This document shows positions 53,883 through 62,940 of a stretch of DNA of 64,000 nucleotides, piece by piece; within the stretch, counting starts at the first letter, position 1; each line of letters starts with the position of its first letter. The translations under genes were made by a program, and so were the position numbers. Source of the stretch: Actinomycetaceae bacterium (GTDB lineage: Bacteria; Actinomycetota; Actinomycetes; Actinomycetales; Actinomycetaceae); assembly GCA_030538185.1 (NCBI GenBank), contig JAUNUK010000006.1, forward strand, positions 1-64,000, in the 5' to 3' direction. The notes under the pieces were generated by a model. The model searched no databases, had not been told where the DNA came from, and saw only the letters and a list, made by a program, of their open reading frames with translations.

Positions 53883-53960
53883 TAGTGCTGGCAGTGCGTA
53901 AAGGATGATGTCGATGCAAGAACCACGTAAAGTTGAGATAGACCAGGAAGGAAGACAGCG

Positions 53961-54443
53961 ATGAAGCTCACGATTATTTCCTTAGAGGACGAACCAGAGG
54001 TGCGCGATGCCGTGGTGCGCGACCTGGCCGTTTTTGAACCGACGGTGCGCGTCGAACCGGCAGAGAATGTTGATGACGTCTGGGAAGTCATCAAAGAGAT
54101 TGACGAGGACGGTGACGTCGTGGCCGTGGTCTTGGCAGATCACCGCATGCCAGGTACCACCGGCGTGGATTTCCTGGTCGCCATGGGTGAAGATGAGCGC
54201 ACAGCTATGGCTTCAAAGATCTTGTTGACAGGTCAGGCAGACCAGGCTGACACCATTAAGGCCGTCAACCAGGCAGGTTTGGACCACTACATTGCGAAGC
54301 CTTGGAAGCCTGAGGAACTGCAGGCGATTGTGCGTGAAGAACTGACTGCTTTCGTGATGGCGACTGAGATTGACCCCCTGCCGCATTTGGACGCCTTGAA
54401 CGCCGCCGAGGTAATGGAAGACTACAAGGGACGCGTTTTCTAG
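53961..54443 (+). CDS. response regulator, receiver-only
   Basis: A 160-residue CheY-like protein: acidic pair E-D-E-P near the start, phospho-acceptor Asp in V-L-A-D-H-R-M-P-G, the switch T in L-L-T-G-Q and Lys in A-K-P-W-K-P-E. No output domain, only a 30-residue tail, so it acts by protein contact. It should receive phosphate from the upstream kinase, 78 bp away. ATG after AGGAAGG. Confidence 0.85.
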   Translation: MKLTIISLEDEPEVRDAVVRDLAVFEPTVRVEPAENVDDVWEVIKEIDEDGDVVAVVLADHRMPGTTGVDFLVAMGEDERTAMASKILLTGQADQADTIKAVNQAGLDHYIAKPWKPEELQAIVREELTAFVMATEIDPLPHLDALNAAEVMEDYKGRVF

Positions 54444-54598
54444 GTTTCGTAGCGCATCGCCCTCGGAAATACAAGCCCCAAAAGGGTTAAAAAGACGGGA
54501 AAACTTTACCCAGATGGGTCTGCCTGTAGTGCCGAAAACTCCGTAGCGTCTAGCCTAAAGGGTACCCATGCCCTCCAAGAATAGACATAGGAGTCGCA

Positions 54599-55264
54599 AT
54601 GGAAAGCACAAGACTGCGCCGCGTGGTGGCGTTGGGGGCGGCCGTCTTGGTCGCCGTCGCAATGAGCGCCGGGTGTTCCGGCGACAAAGACAAGGGCGGC
54701 GACACAGGTGGCGGGGACGCGGGGCAAACCGAGGCGACCAAAACCGAGGAAGCAAAGGTGCCGCCCTATACCACCGGGGCATTTGGTGAACTGAGTGAAA
54801 GTGACGACGTCGTTTGGCCAGAGAACAAAGACTACGTCCCTATTGACGACGCCGAGGGCGCTACAGAAAAGTGGAGAACAGCCGGGGAAGATGCACTAAA
54901 CAATGAGAACGCTGCTGGGTTATATAAGGACAGAGACAATCTGTTCATGACCTCAGACGGTGAACTTACTCCGATGAACTCCTCTATCACCTTCGTCAAA
55001 CCTGAGATGAAAGCGGGGGGCACATTCACCCTCAACGTGGGCTGTTTTGCCGCAAAAGGCGGGGTGCCTTTGTTGGTCACCTACCAACAGCGTGGGGTTG
55101 AGAAATACATGACAGCCGAGTTGGCCTGCGGCGATAACAAACTGGCAGAGGGGACCATCGTCTTCGAAATGCCAGCAAATGAGGGCGTGGTCATCGACTT
55201 CAAGGCACCGGCAAGTGAGGGGTATTCACTTTATGGCCTACACCTAGACGGTGCCAGCGAGTAG
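54599..55264 (+). CDS. lipoprotein paralogue 1
   Basis: A 221-residue lipoprotein with lipobox S-A-G-C, then S-G-D-K-D-K-G-G and an acidic Gly/Thr linker. The mature part is beta-rich and has one conserved-looking pair of cysteines (L-N-V-G-C-F and L-A-C-G-D). The signal region is nearly identical to the next gene while the mature parts diverge. No family recognised. ATG follows AGGAGTCGCA. One motif at 54852. Confidence 0.7.
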   Translation: MESTRLRRVVALGAAVLVAVAMSAGCSGDKDKGGDTGGGDAGQTEATKTEEAKVPPYTTGAFGELSESDDVVWPENKDYVPIDDAEGATEKWRTAGEDALNNENAAGLYKDRDNLFMTSDGELTPMNSSITFVKPEMKAGGTFTLNVGCFAAKGGVPLLVTYQQRGVEKYMTAELACGDNKLAEGTIVFEMPANEGVVIDFKAPASEGYSLYGLHLDGASE

Positions 55265-55336
55265 CGCGGGGGCTGTTGGGCTGTTGGGCCCTTGGGTGTG
55301 CAGGACGATTCGAAAACTTTAGACATAGGAGTTGCA

Positions 55337-56020
55337 ATGAAAAGCACGAGACTGCGCCGCGTGGTGGCGTTGGGGGCGACCTTGCTGGTCGCCGTTGGAA
55401 TGAGTGCCGGGTGTTCCGGCGACAAAGACAAGGGCGGCGACGCAGGTGATGCGGATGCGGGCACGGACGTCGTCGAGACCGAAACTGCCACACCAGAGGC
55501 AACCAAGCCCCTAGAACCCCTGATGGACCCTTATGCGGATGGTGGCTTTGAGGAGGTAAGCATCGTCGAGGCAGATTTTGGCATAGGTTCAGACAATCCT
55601 TACGCAGAGGTGCCTCTTGAGGGAGCCGAGGCCAAGGCCGAAGAGTGGCAAGCCAAGGCCAAGGAAGTCCTAAACGCCAACTCAGACAAGTACAATTTTT
55701 CCGACGCGCTGTTTTCGGCTAACGAGGGCGTGATAACCACGTCCACCGCTTCATCGACTTTCAGCGCCTCTGACGTGATGGCCGGCGGGAAAATGGTGCT
55801 CAATTACGGGTGCGATGCCTTAGAACCCGGTGTTGTCACCATCGTTGCAGTCAAGTTTGACGAAGGTAAATGGGCAAAGGCGAAGTTCAACTGTGGGAAT
55901 GGTGAACTGGCCGAAGGCTCCATCTACTTCGAGATCAGGCCCGACACGGGGGTCCAAACCCAAGACACCATGCTGCCCAAAGAAGGCTACAGGGTGATAG
56001 GCCTACGGACCGCCAAGTAA
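55337..56020 (+). CDS. lipoprotein paralogue 2
   Basis: A 227-residue lipoprotein with the same first 35 residues (lipobox S-A-G-C, S-G-D-K-D-K-G-G) as the preceding gene, then a different Thr/Glu linker. Two cysteines again sit in N-Y-G-C-D and N-C-G-N, equivalent to those of paralogue 1, and the end (P-K-E-G-Y-R-V-I-G-L) matches P-A-S-E-G-Y-S-L-Y-G-L. A tandem duplication. ATG at 55337 after AGGAGTTGCA. Confidence 0.7.
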   Translation: MKSTRLRRVVALGATLLVAVGMSAGCSGDKDKGGDAGDADAGTDVVETETATPEATKPLEPLMDPYADGGFEEVSIVEADFGIGSDNPYAEVPLEGAEAKAEEWQAKAKEVLNANSDKYNFSDALFSANEGVITTSTASSTFSASDVMAGGKMVLNYGCDALEPGVVTIVAVKFDEGKWAKAKFNCGNGELAEGSIYFEIRPDTGVQTQDTMLPKEGYRVIGLRTAK

Positions 56021-56038
56021 CGCGGTTTCGTCAGGAAA

Positions 56039-56112
56039 ATTGCCGAGGGCGGGCCTGTTGCGACTGCGGTCTTTAGAATGGACCGCGTTCTTTAGGACCC
56101 GCCCTCGGCAAT
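56039..56112. terminator. bidirectional terminator built from two CCGAGGGCG motifs
   Basis: ATTGCCGAGGGCGGG (56039-56053) and its exact complement (56098-56112) form a 15-bp stem; an inner stem GCGGTC/GACCGC (56066-56086) sits in the loop. Lies between convergent genes. Both arms are extended copies of the dispersed motif. Confidence 0.8.
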
Positions 56113-56150
56113 AGTCTGTGGCAAAGCGGGGTTTGTGCCCCAGGCTCTGC

Positions 56151-56990
56151 CTACACGATTTCTAGGGTGTATTTCAGGGTGTGGGTGTCGCCCGGGCGCA
56201 GGGTGATGGAGTTGTCGAAGGCGTTTGCAGCCTCGATGCAGACCATGGTGGTCCATTCATCGTCGCCGTAATCTTTCATGGCGGCTGCTTTGTCGATCCA
56301 GGGGTTCCACACGACCGTGTTGGCTGAACCGGATTTAGTGACGCGAAGCGTGCGCTTGAGGACGGGATCCAAGAGGGTAACGGGTGCTTCGGAACTGTAG
56401 ACGCGGTCGGTTTCACCTGCGAAGGTAATCGGGCCTTGCTGTGTTCCTGTGGGGGCTGGGGCGTTGGCGGCCTTGTCCAGATAGGTGGCGCCTTCGAGCC
56501 CTGCGATTTGAATCTGGCGAATATCGCCAACGGAAATGTAAGTATGCAGGGCTTCTTCAAAGGTGAAGGGCTGGGTGTCGCGGTTGGCGACCGTAAGGGC
56601 CATCTCTAGCTTGTTGCTGAAAGCTGCGCGGAAGTTGGCGACGAAGTTATAGGGGAAGGATTCGGGTCTGCCCAGGTCGTCACCGGTTAGTCGTAGATGA
56701 AAATTTGCGGAATCCCCATCCTGGCTTTGAGAGATCAGTTCCCAGTTATGTAGGCGTGCCAGGCCATGCAAGGGGCTTTTGTCTTTATTGCGCCCCGGAC
56801 CAAACCACGGAAGACAGATAGGTACACCGCCGCGAATCGCGGTGCCTTCCTTGAAGACACTTTGGGATGACATCCAAAGGACTGGATCTTGGCCGGTGGG
56901 AGCCCATTCAGTGACGTGAGCGCCATAGGTGTAGAAAGCGCCAGTAGCGGTCGGGCATGTGAAACGCACGGGTGGGGGCAATAAGGTCAT
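56151..56990 (-). CDS. D-hexose-6-phosphate mutarotase (aldose 1-epimerase-like)
   Basis: A 279-residue YeaD-type protein interconverting hexose-6-phosphate anomers. Typical motifs: Y-G-A-H-V-T-E-W, A-I-R-G-G-V-P-I-C-L-P-W-F-G-P, H-G-L-A-R and F-E-E-A-L-H-T-Y-I-S-V. The catalytic His of H-G-L-A-R and a Glu near the C-terminus (V-C-I-E-A-A-N) are present. ATG at 56990 is chosen because the frame upstream (to 57092) lacks family-like residues. Confidence 0.85.
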   Translation of the reverse strand: MTLLPPPVRFTCPTATGAFYTYGAHVTEWAPTGQDPVLWMSSQSVFKEGTAIRGGVPICLPWFGPGRNKDKSPLHGLARLHNWELISQSQDGDSANFHLRLTGDDLGRPESFPYNFVANFRAAFSNKLEMALTVANRDTQPFTFEEALHTYISVGDIRQIQIAGLEGATYLDKAANAPAPTGTQQGPITFAGETDRVYSSEAPVTLLDPVLKRTLRVTKSGSANTVVWNPWIDKAAAMKDYGDDEWTTMVCIEAANAFDNSITLRPGDTHTLKYTLEIV

Positions 56991-57184
56991 GGGACTAGGG
57001 TAGTGCGCTTCCTTTGCTTGTGCATTAAAGCAGGTGGCGGGCGGTGTCAGTAGTGACAAGGGTGTGAGTGCGGTGGCGCCAACACCTCGCACTTGGGGTC
57101 AACGGACTGTGAATGACAAAAGTCATGGGGGATTTGTGGTTGGGCACATGGGGGTGGCCCAGAAACCGGACGCAGGATTGAGTC

Positions 57185-58198
57185 ATGGACACAACAGCAA
57201 CATTGGACGTGACACAAACTGCGACACCGCCCTCGGGAATCTTTGAAAGCAAGCTGGCTATCAGGCTACAGGGGGTGACCAAGCATTTCGGCTCTGTCAA
57301 GGCAGTCGCTGGGATTAGCTTAGAGATTCCTCAAGGCCAGATTGTGGCCCTTCTGGGTGCCAACGGCGCGGGAAAAACGACGACGCTGGACATGATTGAG
57401 GGTCTCACTCAGCCCGACAGCGGCAGCGTCCAAATCCTAGACGGAACACCACAACAGGCCATCAATGCAGGTCACCTGGGTGTCATCATGCAAAGCGGGG
57501 GCCTGCCAGGAGACAAGCGTGTCGGTCAGATGCTGCGCCTGGTCGCCTCGACGTACCCACAGGTCAAAGACGTTGAGAAGGTCATGTCGATGACCGACAT
57601 TCAGGACCTGGTGCGCAGGCGCATCAGCAAATGCTCTGGTGGCGAACAACAACGCGTGCGCCTGGCCTTGGCGATGCTGCCCGACACGCGCGTCTTGATC
57701 ATGGATGAACCGACCGCCGGCATGGACCCCTCGGCGCGCAGACGCTTTTGGGAGCTTATGCGCCGCCAGGCACGCGAGGGCGTCACCATCATTTTCGCCA
57801 CGCATTACCTGGCCGAGGCCGAAGACTTCGCCCAGCGCATCATTGTCATGAACCGCGGTCGCATTGTCGCCGACGGCACCCCCGCCGAGGTCCGCGAACA
57901 TGTTTCGCGACAGCGTTTTACCGCGGTTATCCCTTCCATTTCCGAGGGCGGTGCGGTTGAGATCCTGGACGTAAAAGGCAAGGTTGCGGCACTGGCTGCA
58001 GACCACGAATGGGATGTGAGTTGGGAGGGGGACAGGCTGCGTGTCAGCGGGGCCAACCTGTCTGCCTTGGGTGCATACGTTTTAGCGCTTCCTGGGGTAC
58101 ACGGCGCAGAGCTCACTAATGCATCCCTGGAAGAGGCATTTAGCGAGCTCGCTGATGCAGGCGAAACAGGCGAAACAACAATCGAAAGCGAGAAATAA
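57185..58198 (+). CDS. ABC-2 type exporter ATPase
   Basis: A 337-residue ATPase: Walker A G-A-N-G-A-G-K-T-T, signature C-S-G-G-E-Q-Q-R-V, Walker B V-L-I-M-D-E-P, switch T-H-Y. The last 100 residues are the extra domain of DrrA/CcmA-like exporters. The signature has Cys in place of the usual Leu. Motifs at 57229 and 57942. Followed at once by the permease and a two-component system, a set typical of self-regulated drug or lipid exporters. Confidence 0.87.
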   Translation: MDTTATLDVTQTATPPSGIFESKLAIRLQGVTKHFGSVKAVAGISLEIPQGQIVALLGANGAGKTTTLDMIEGLTQPDSGSVQILDGTPQQAINAGHLGVIMQSGGLPGDKRVGQMLRLVASTYPQVKDVEKVMSMTDIQDLVRRRISKCSGGEQQRVRLALAMLPDTRVLIMDEPTAGMDPSARRRFWELMRRQAREGVTIIFATHYLAEAEDFAQRIIVMNRGRIVADGTPAEVREHVSRQRFTAVIPSISEGGAVEILDVKGKVAALAADHEWDVSWEGDRLRVSGANLSALGAYVLALPGVHGAELTNASLEEAFSELADAGETGETTIESEK

Positions 58199-58199
58199 G

Positions 58200-58964
58200 A
58201 TGAGCACCAAAACAACGACTGTACGGATGCCTCTGTGGCGTTTCGCCTGGGATGCATTTTATTCGCTGGTGTCTCAACCAGTGGTGTTGATGTTCTCACT
58301 GGGGTTGCCTTTAATCATGTTCACCATGTTTGGAGTGAACCGGGAGTACTCGGATTTGCCACTGGCACACGGTAACATTGCAGGTCAATTGCTGGTTACT
58401 TTCACAGCCTATGGGATTGTCATCGGGGTGTCTTCTGCGTCGTTGAATATCGCACGTGAACGTCAAGAGGGGTGGCTGCGCCACATTGCGCTTACTCCTA
58501 TGGGATTGACACGATACCTTGTGGCAAAGACCATCGGAATCTTCGCTTTCGGCCTGGTCATCATGGGGGTGAGCTACTCCCTAGGTGCCCTAATGGGAGC
58601 AACAATGGAGGCGGGAGCTTGGCTGGGATCTGCCGTGGCTTCTTCCGCAACAGTCGTCTTAGCGGTGGTCATGGGCCTTGCTGTGGGTGCCCTGTTAGAA
58701 ACGGATGCGGCTAACGGCGTCCTGGGGGGCGGCACAGCCATCCTTGCCTTCTCCTCTGGGATGTTTATCCCCTTGGATCAGATGGGTGACTTCTTCCGTG
58801 GGCTGGCACCGTACATGCCCATGTATGGGGCATATAGGGTACCCATAGTTTTCGTCACTGGTGTAGAGAAGCTGGAAACTGCGGATGTGGCGAACCTATT
58901 GGCGTGGATAGCAATTTTCGCAACTATTGTTTTGCTGGCTGCCAGGCGCCAAACATCTCGGTAG
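58200..58964 (+). CDS. ABC-2 type permease
   Basis: A 254-residue protein with six helices. Typical early helix then A-S-L-N-I-A-R-E-R-Q-E-G-W-L-R-H loop seen in ABC-2 exporters. ATG at 58200, one base after the ATPase stop. Partner of the preceding ATPase; cargo unknown. Confidence 0.83.
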   Translation: MSTKTTTVRMPLWRFAWDAFYSLVSQPVVLMFSLGLPLIMFTMFGVNREYSDLPLAHGNIAGQLLVTFTAYGIVIGVSSASLNIARERQEGWLRHIALTPMGLTRYLVAKTIGIFAFGLVIMGVSYSLGALMGATMEAGAWLGSAVASSATVVLAVVMGLAVGALLETDAANGVLGGGTAILAFSSGMFIPLDQMGDFFRGLAPYMPMYGAYRVPIVFVTGVEKLETADVANLLAWIAIFATIVLLAARRQTSR

Positions 58965-59015
58965 ATTTCATCCTCAAGGAAACCACTAGAGTAAAACTCA
59001 GTCGAGAGGAATGGT

Positions 59016-60281
59016 ATGGCATTGTCGTCATTGACAAAGTACACGCCTGGAAGAAAACACCACGGTGGGGGCGACTCGTGGGCCGAGGCCCACCCGCGCG
59101 CAGCAGCAGTCCTCTCCACCACGCCGTACCTGCTTTTCCTGCTAATGCCGTTGGTCGGGGTCATTCTCGCGGATATGCCGACCGGCAAACGCCTTACCAT
59201 CATCGCTGCCTTGGTAGCCTTGGGCGCAGCCTTTCTGGGAACCTCGGCCGCCTGCCCATCCGCCCCGCCCTTCACTCGGATTCACTGGCCTATAGCGCTT
59301 GGCTTAGTGGTCCAAGTGGCGCTTGTAATCTGGCTGAACACCCTGTTCACAGTGGGATCACCCTACTTGTTGACCTTCCCGGCGGCCAGCGTTGGCATTT
59401 TGCTTCCGGCCCCAATTGTCTGGCCGGTGACCTTCGCCCTGATGACCATCGCCATGATCCAATCTCTGTTAGGCGGTTGGGTATTCAACTATCTGGCGGT
59501 TGCGGTCATCGGCATGTCTGTGATGCTGACCTATTCAGACCACAAAGCCATCCTCAAACGCCGCGAAAAAGACCTCGAACTGGTGGCCTCCGCGCAACTT
59601 TCGATAGAGCGCGAACGCCTGCGCATCTCGGCTGACCTGCACGATATCCTGGGCCAAACACTGACCGCCATCGCCACCCGCACCGAGTTCATCGACAAGG
59701 TTTTGTCTCGCTCCGGTTTTATTTCCGAGGGAGGCCCAGACGATCTTCTGGCACTTACGCAAACTCAGGCACACGAGGCTCACGTCTTGGCGCGGCAAGC
59801 TTTGGCTGATGTGCGTGCGGTTGTTGTGGGCACGAAGCAGGTCACCATGGCTTCAGAGTTGGATGCGGCCGCGCAATTATTGGAGGTGGCCGGCGTGAAT
59901 GCACATATTGAAGCAGACCCGCATGCCTGGGAGGCGAACCCTTCTGGGCCTGTTGCACGTTTTGGGCCCTACGTGCTGCGTGAGGGCGTGGCTAATATTG
60001 TCCACCACGCCAAGGCCACGAACTGTTGGGTGATCGTCACTGCCCATAGCGTGATGGTCTGCGACGATGGTGTGGGTGCACAGCCAGAATCGCAGCCCAC
60101 GACACAGCCCAGGCAGGGCGAAGAGGTGAGGCAAGGAAGCGGAATCGAGGGTCTGCGTATGCGCGTCGGTGCAGGTGCGCAGTTGTATGCCGGTGCCCCA
60201 ACTCAGTTTGTGGGTGACCTGCCGAAAGGCACCCGCTGGGTTCTGGCTATGACTGATGTGCAGGAGGACACTCGTGATTAA
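59016..60281 (+). CDS. histidine kinase, NarL/DesK-type
   Basis: A 421-residue sensor with five or six helices (about 30-170) and no obvious extracellular domain. HisKA_3 site: R-I-S-A-D-L-H-D-I-L-G-Q. The ATPase part has V-A-N-I-V-H-H-A (usually N-x-x-K-H-A), C-D-D-G-V-G and G-S-G-I-E-G-L. ATG follows GAGAGGAATGGT. Overlaps the response regulator by eight bases. Probably senses envelope state and controls the upstream ABC exporter. Confidence 0.87.
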   Translation: MALSSLTKYTPGRKHHGGGDSWAEAHPRAAAVLSTTPYLLFLLMPLVGVILADMPTGKRLTIIAALVALGAAFLGTSAACPSAPPFTRIHWPIALGLVVQVALVIWLNTLFTVGSPYLLTFPAASVGILLPAPIVWPVTFALMTIAMIQSLLGGWVFNYLAVAVIGMSVMLTYSDHKAILKRREKDLELVASAQLSIERERLRISADLHDILGQTLTAIATRTEFIDKVLSRSGFISEGGPDDLLALTQTQAHEAHVLARQALADVRAVVVGTKQVTMASELDAAAQLLEVAGVNAHIEADPHAWEANPSGPVARFGPYVLREGVANIVHHAKATNCWVIVTAHSVMVCDDGVGAQPESQPTTQPRQGEEVRQGSGIEGLRMRVGAGAQLYAGAPTQFVGDLPKGTRWVLAMTDVQEDTRD

Positions 60282-60894
60282 CGTTGTCGTGGTTGACGAT
60301 CAGGCCATGGTTCGCGCAGGCCTCGTTGCATTGCTGTCCTTAGAAGACGACCTTGATGTCGTAGGCCAGGCGGCATCAGGCCAAGAACTGCTTAACTTGG
60401 TTGACCACCTGGGCGCGCGCGGCATCGACATCAACGTCGTATTGATGGACATTGAAATGCCCGGCATGGACGGATTGGCTGCCACCGAGGCCCTGACCGC
60501 TGCTCATCCAGGAATAAAAGTCCTGATAGTGACGACTTTTGGGCGTCCCGGCTATTTCAAGAAGGCCGTCCAGGCAGGCGCCAAAGGCTTCATGGTCAAG
60601 GACACCCCCGCCGCACAGTTGGCCGCAGCTCTCAGAACAATTGCCGAGGGTGCACCCGCATTCGACCCGGATCTCGCGGTGGAATCCCTGGCGCTGGGTG
60701 ACTCGCCCTTGACGGCACGCCAAACCGAAGTTTTGCGTGCCTTAGCTAAAGGAGGCGACATCAGCGAGATTGCCCGCGAAATACACCTGTCAGAAGGAAC
60801 CGTGCGCAATCACATCAGCGCAATACTGGCTAAAACTGGTGCGAAAAACCGCACTGACGCCCTGAGAACAGCCACCAACAACGGCTGGCTGTAA
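60274..60894 (+). CDS. LuxR-family response regulator
   Basis: A 206-residue regulator. Receiver: D-D-Q-A near the start, phospho-Asp in L-M-D-I-E-M-P-G-M-D-G, Lys in V-K-D-T. Output: LuxR/NarL HTH around L-T-A-R-Q-T-E-V-L...G-T-V-R-N-H-I. GTG at 60274 with CAGGAGGACA ahead; a more upstream ATG has no site. Confidence 0.9.
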   Translation: MINVVVVDDQAMVRAGLVALLSLEDDLDVVGQAASGQELLNLVDHLGARGIDINVVLMDIEMPGMDGLAATEALTAAHPGIKVLIVTTFGRPGYFKKAVQAGAKGFMVKDTPAAQLAAALRTIAEGAPAFDPDLAVESLALGDSPLTARQTEVLRALAKGGDISEIAREIHLSEGTVRNHISAILAKTGAKNRTDALRTATNNGWL

Positions 60895-60909
60895 GGGATG
60901 CGTTTTACT

Positions 60910-60968
60910 CAGCTATGTATATGCGTCGAGCTTGTCATATATCGAAGGCCGACGCATATACATAGCTG
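60910..60968. terminator. perfect 19-bp inverted repeat between convergent genes
   Basis: Two arms of 19 bases (60910-60928 and 60950-60968, containing GTATATGCGTCG) separated by 21 bases. They lie between the response regulator and the convergent acyl-CoA dehydrogenase genes and likely terminate both. Confidence 0.65.
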
Positions 60969-60989
60969 AAGGGAAGCAATAAGTGAATT

Positions 60990-62171
60990 TTAGGCGGGTC
61001 CCAGAAGCATATTGGCCCAGGCGCCGTGCAAGGATTCTGCGTCAGAGGGTTGGAACAATCCGGCCAACACGTCGCGATACAACCTGGACAGTTCCACACC
61101 CGAATAGTACGAGTGCCCGCCACAGGCCCTGATCGATTCTTCGACAGCAAGCTTCGAAGCCTCTACAGCCTGGTGTTTCACATTAGAAAGCATAGGCAGC
61201 CACCGCATCCCACGGTCCTCACCGTTCCAAAAAGCCCCGGATATTTCGCGCAGGTGTGCCCCTACAGCGTCCATGCGTATTGCTCCTGAAGCTAAACGCC
61301 AACGGATGTCAGGGTCGGTCGAATAGGGCTCGCCGCGTTTTACCGAGCGGCGTTCCTTCACGCGGGAGGCCCCGACCTCAAGGGCACGCAGACCAATGCC
61401 TGCGTAAGTGGCAGCCAGTAGGATCTCAAAGTTTGCGAATATGCCCAGGATGATGGGTTCGATGGACGCCCCGGGCGCAACTTTACCCAGGATGTTTTCT
61501 GATAAGGCGGGTGCTTCGTGCAGGACTGTCGTATGCGATCCGGTGGCGCGCATTCCCAAAGCGTCCCAGTCCTCAACGGTTTTGACACCCCCAGCCTTGC
61601 GGTCGATTATCGCGAAAACAGACAGAGGTGCTCCCTCAACGGAATCGTCGCGTCCGAAGGTCACCAGGTGAGTCCAGGCAGAACCCAGTGAGGTAAAAAT
61701 CTTGGTGCCGCTGAATAGGTAGCTGCCGTCATCTACCGGGAGAGCCTTAGAAATCGAGTTGAATAAGACAAGGTCATTGCCGGGTTCGGAGATCCCGAAA
61801 CCAAAGATCGCACCCTGCGCGGCCAGCTGGAAAATCCTGCGGCCTGCCGCCTGGTTACCGTCCTCGGAGGAACGCGCCAAAGTGTGACCCAGGCCGATAA
61901 TGATCTGGTGCATATTGACGCACAGGGCTGTTGCCGGCGCATAGCGAGCCAGAGTCGTTTGCAGTTCGCACACCTGCGGCAACGACAGCCCGGCCCCACC
62001 GAACTCCCGAGGCAAGAAGCAGGTGAAATACCCGATGCGTTTTAGGTCTTCAATGTCCGGGGCGCAAAACTCGTTGCGTTCATCAAAACCGGGTGCGCGT
62101 TCGCGCAACTGTTCTAACAGGTCAATAGGTAGTTCGTAGGTATTAATCCCTGCATCAGTGTCCTGAGTCAT
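60990..62171 (-). CDS. acyl-CoA dehydrogenase family protein
   Basis: A 393-residue flavoprotein of the ACAD superfamily. Early: P-R-E-F-G-G-A-G-L-S. Flavin contact: G-F-G-I-S-E-P-G-N-D and later F-S-G-T-K-I-F. Late: A-C-G-G-H-S-Y-Y. Whether it oxidises acyl-CoA or serves as a monooxygenase component is not clear because the catalytic base is not obvious by eye. ATG at 62171. No beta-oxidation partners are next to it. Confidence 0.8.
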   Translation of the reverse strand: MTQDTDAGINTYELPIDLLEQLRERAPGFDERNEFCAPDIEDLKRIGYFTCFLPREFGGAGLSLPQVCELQTTLARYAPATALCVNMHQIIIGLGHTLARSSEDGNQAAGRRIFQLAAQGAIFGFGISEPGNDLVLFNSISKALPVDDGSYLFSGTKIFTSLGSAWTHLVTFGRDDSVEGAPLSVFAIIDRKAGGVKTVEDWDALGMRATGSHTTVLHEAPALSENILGKVAPGASIEPIILGIFANFEILLAATYAGIGLRALEVGASRVKERRSVKRGEPYSTDPDIRWRLASGAIRMDAVGAHLREISGAFWNGEDRGMRWLPMLSNVKHQAVEASKLAVEESIRACGGHSYYSGVELSRLYRDVLAGLFQPSDAESLHGAWANMLLGPA

Positions 62172-62444
62172 CTGCGTCCTTAGCTCTTGTACGCGCGGTT
62201 CGCTGCCATAGCGGTGTGCCTTCGCGGTCGATATTCGCGACCATTTCCCAGCCTAGTACGAAGGACATTCCACTTCTCTGCGTCGTGCCTTTCCAGCAGT
62301 AGATGAGGCAACCCTCACAACCTCCACAACTATTGCAAAACATTAGTTCAGCACACCCATATATAGTTCAAATCTGTGGTAAACATAGAGGACTAGGTCT
62401 CGTACCTACCAGGGGTGTTCCCACAAGCACGTTTAGGGAGAATC

Positions 62445-62801
62445 ATGTCGCATACAACCACTGTTGAAACCTCAACCGCCAACGTCGACCTCATTCAGGC
62501 TCTGCCTATCGTCCAGGATGCCACGACATCCCGGGTGATCGTCAACAACCCCTTGCTGCGCACGGTCCTTTTCTCTTTCGATAAAGGGCAGCTTTTGACA
62601 GAGCACGCCTCTCCCAGGGCTGTTGTCGTTACTTTGCTTACCGGCAAACTCGATTTTTCCATTGGCGCCGACCATCACATCATGTCCCCCGGTGACGTCA
62701 TCTACCTGGCTCCCGGCGATAGGCACGCCTTGGTTGCCCTTGAGGCAAGCCACATGCAGCTTGTCATGGTTGACGTAGGCAACGGCGAAGAGATCCACTA
62801 G
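62445..62801 (+). CDS. cupin-domain protein
   Basis: A 118-residue single-cupin protein: H-A-S-P-R-A-V-V-V-T-L-L-T-G-K-L and P-G-D-V-I-Y-L-A-P-G-D-R-H-A-L. It keeps one histidine per motif and so may bind metal poorly. ATG at 62445 after AGGGAGAATC. Two TAGTTCA boxes lie upstream. Function unknown. Confidence 0.75.
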   Translation: MSHTTTVETSTANVDLIQALPIVQDATTSRVIVNNPLLRTVLFSFDKGQLLTEHASPRAVVVTLLTGKLDFSIGADHHIMSPGDVIYLAPGDRHALVALEASHMQLVMVDVGNGEEIH

Positions 62802-62940
62802 TTTTATTGCCGAGGGCGACATCCACAAACCGTCACACTGAGGCCAAGCGCAGCAGGTCGGACCTCCGGCCTCGGAAATTATCCAAGGACGAAAGTCTGG
62901 GATTCCACGAAAACTCGGGCTACCGGATAGACTAATGCTG

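Noticed and set aside
58904-59635. Plus-strand frame of 243 codons overlapping the start of the DesK-type kinase.
   Set aside because: The kinase frame carries helices and motifs; this one does not.
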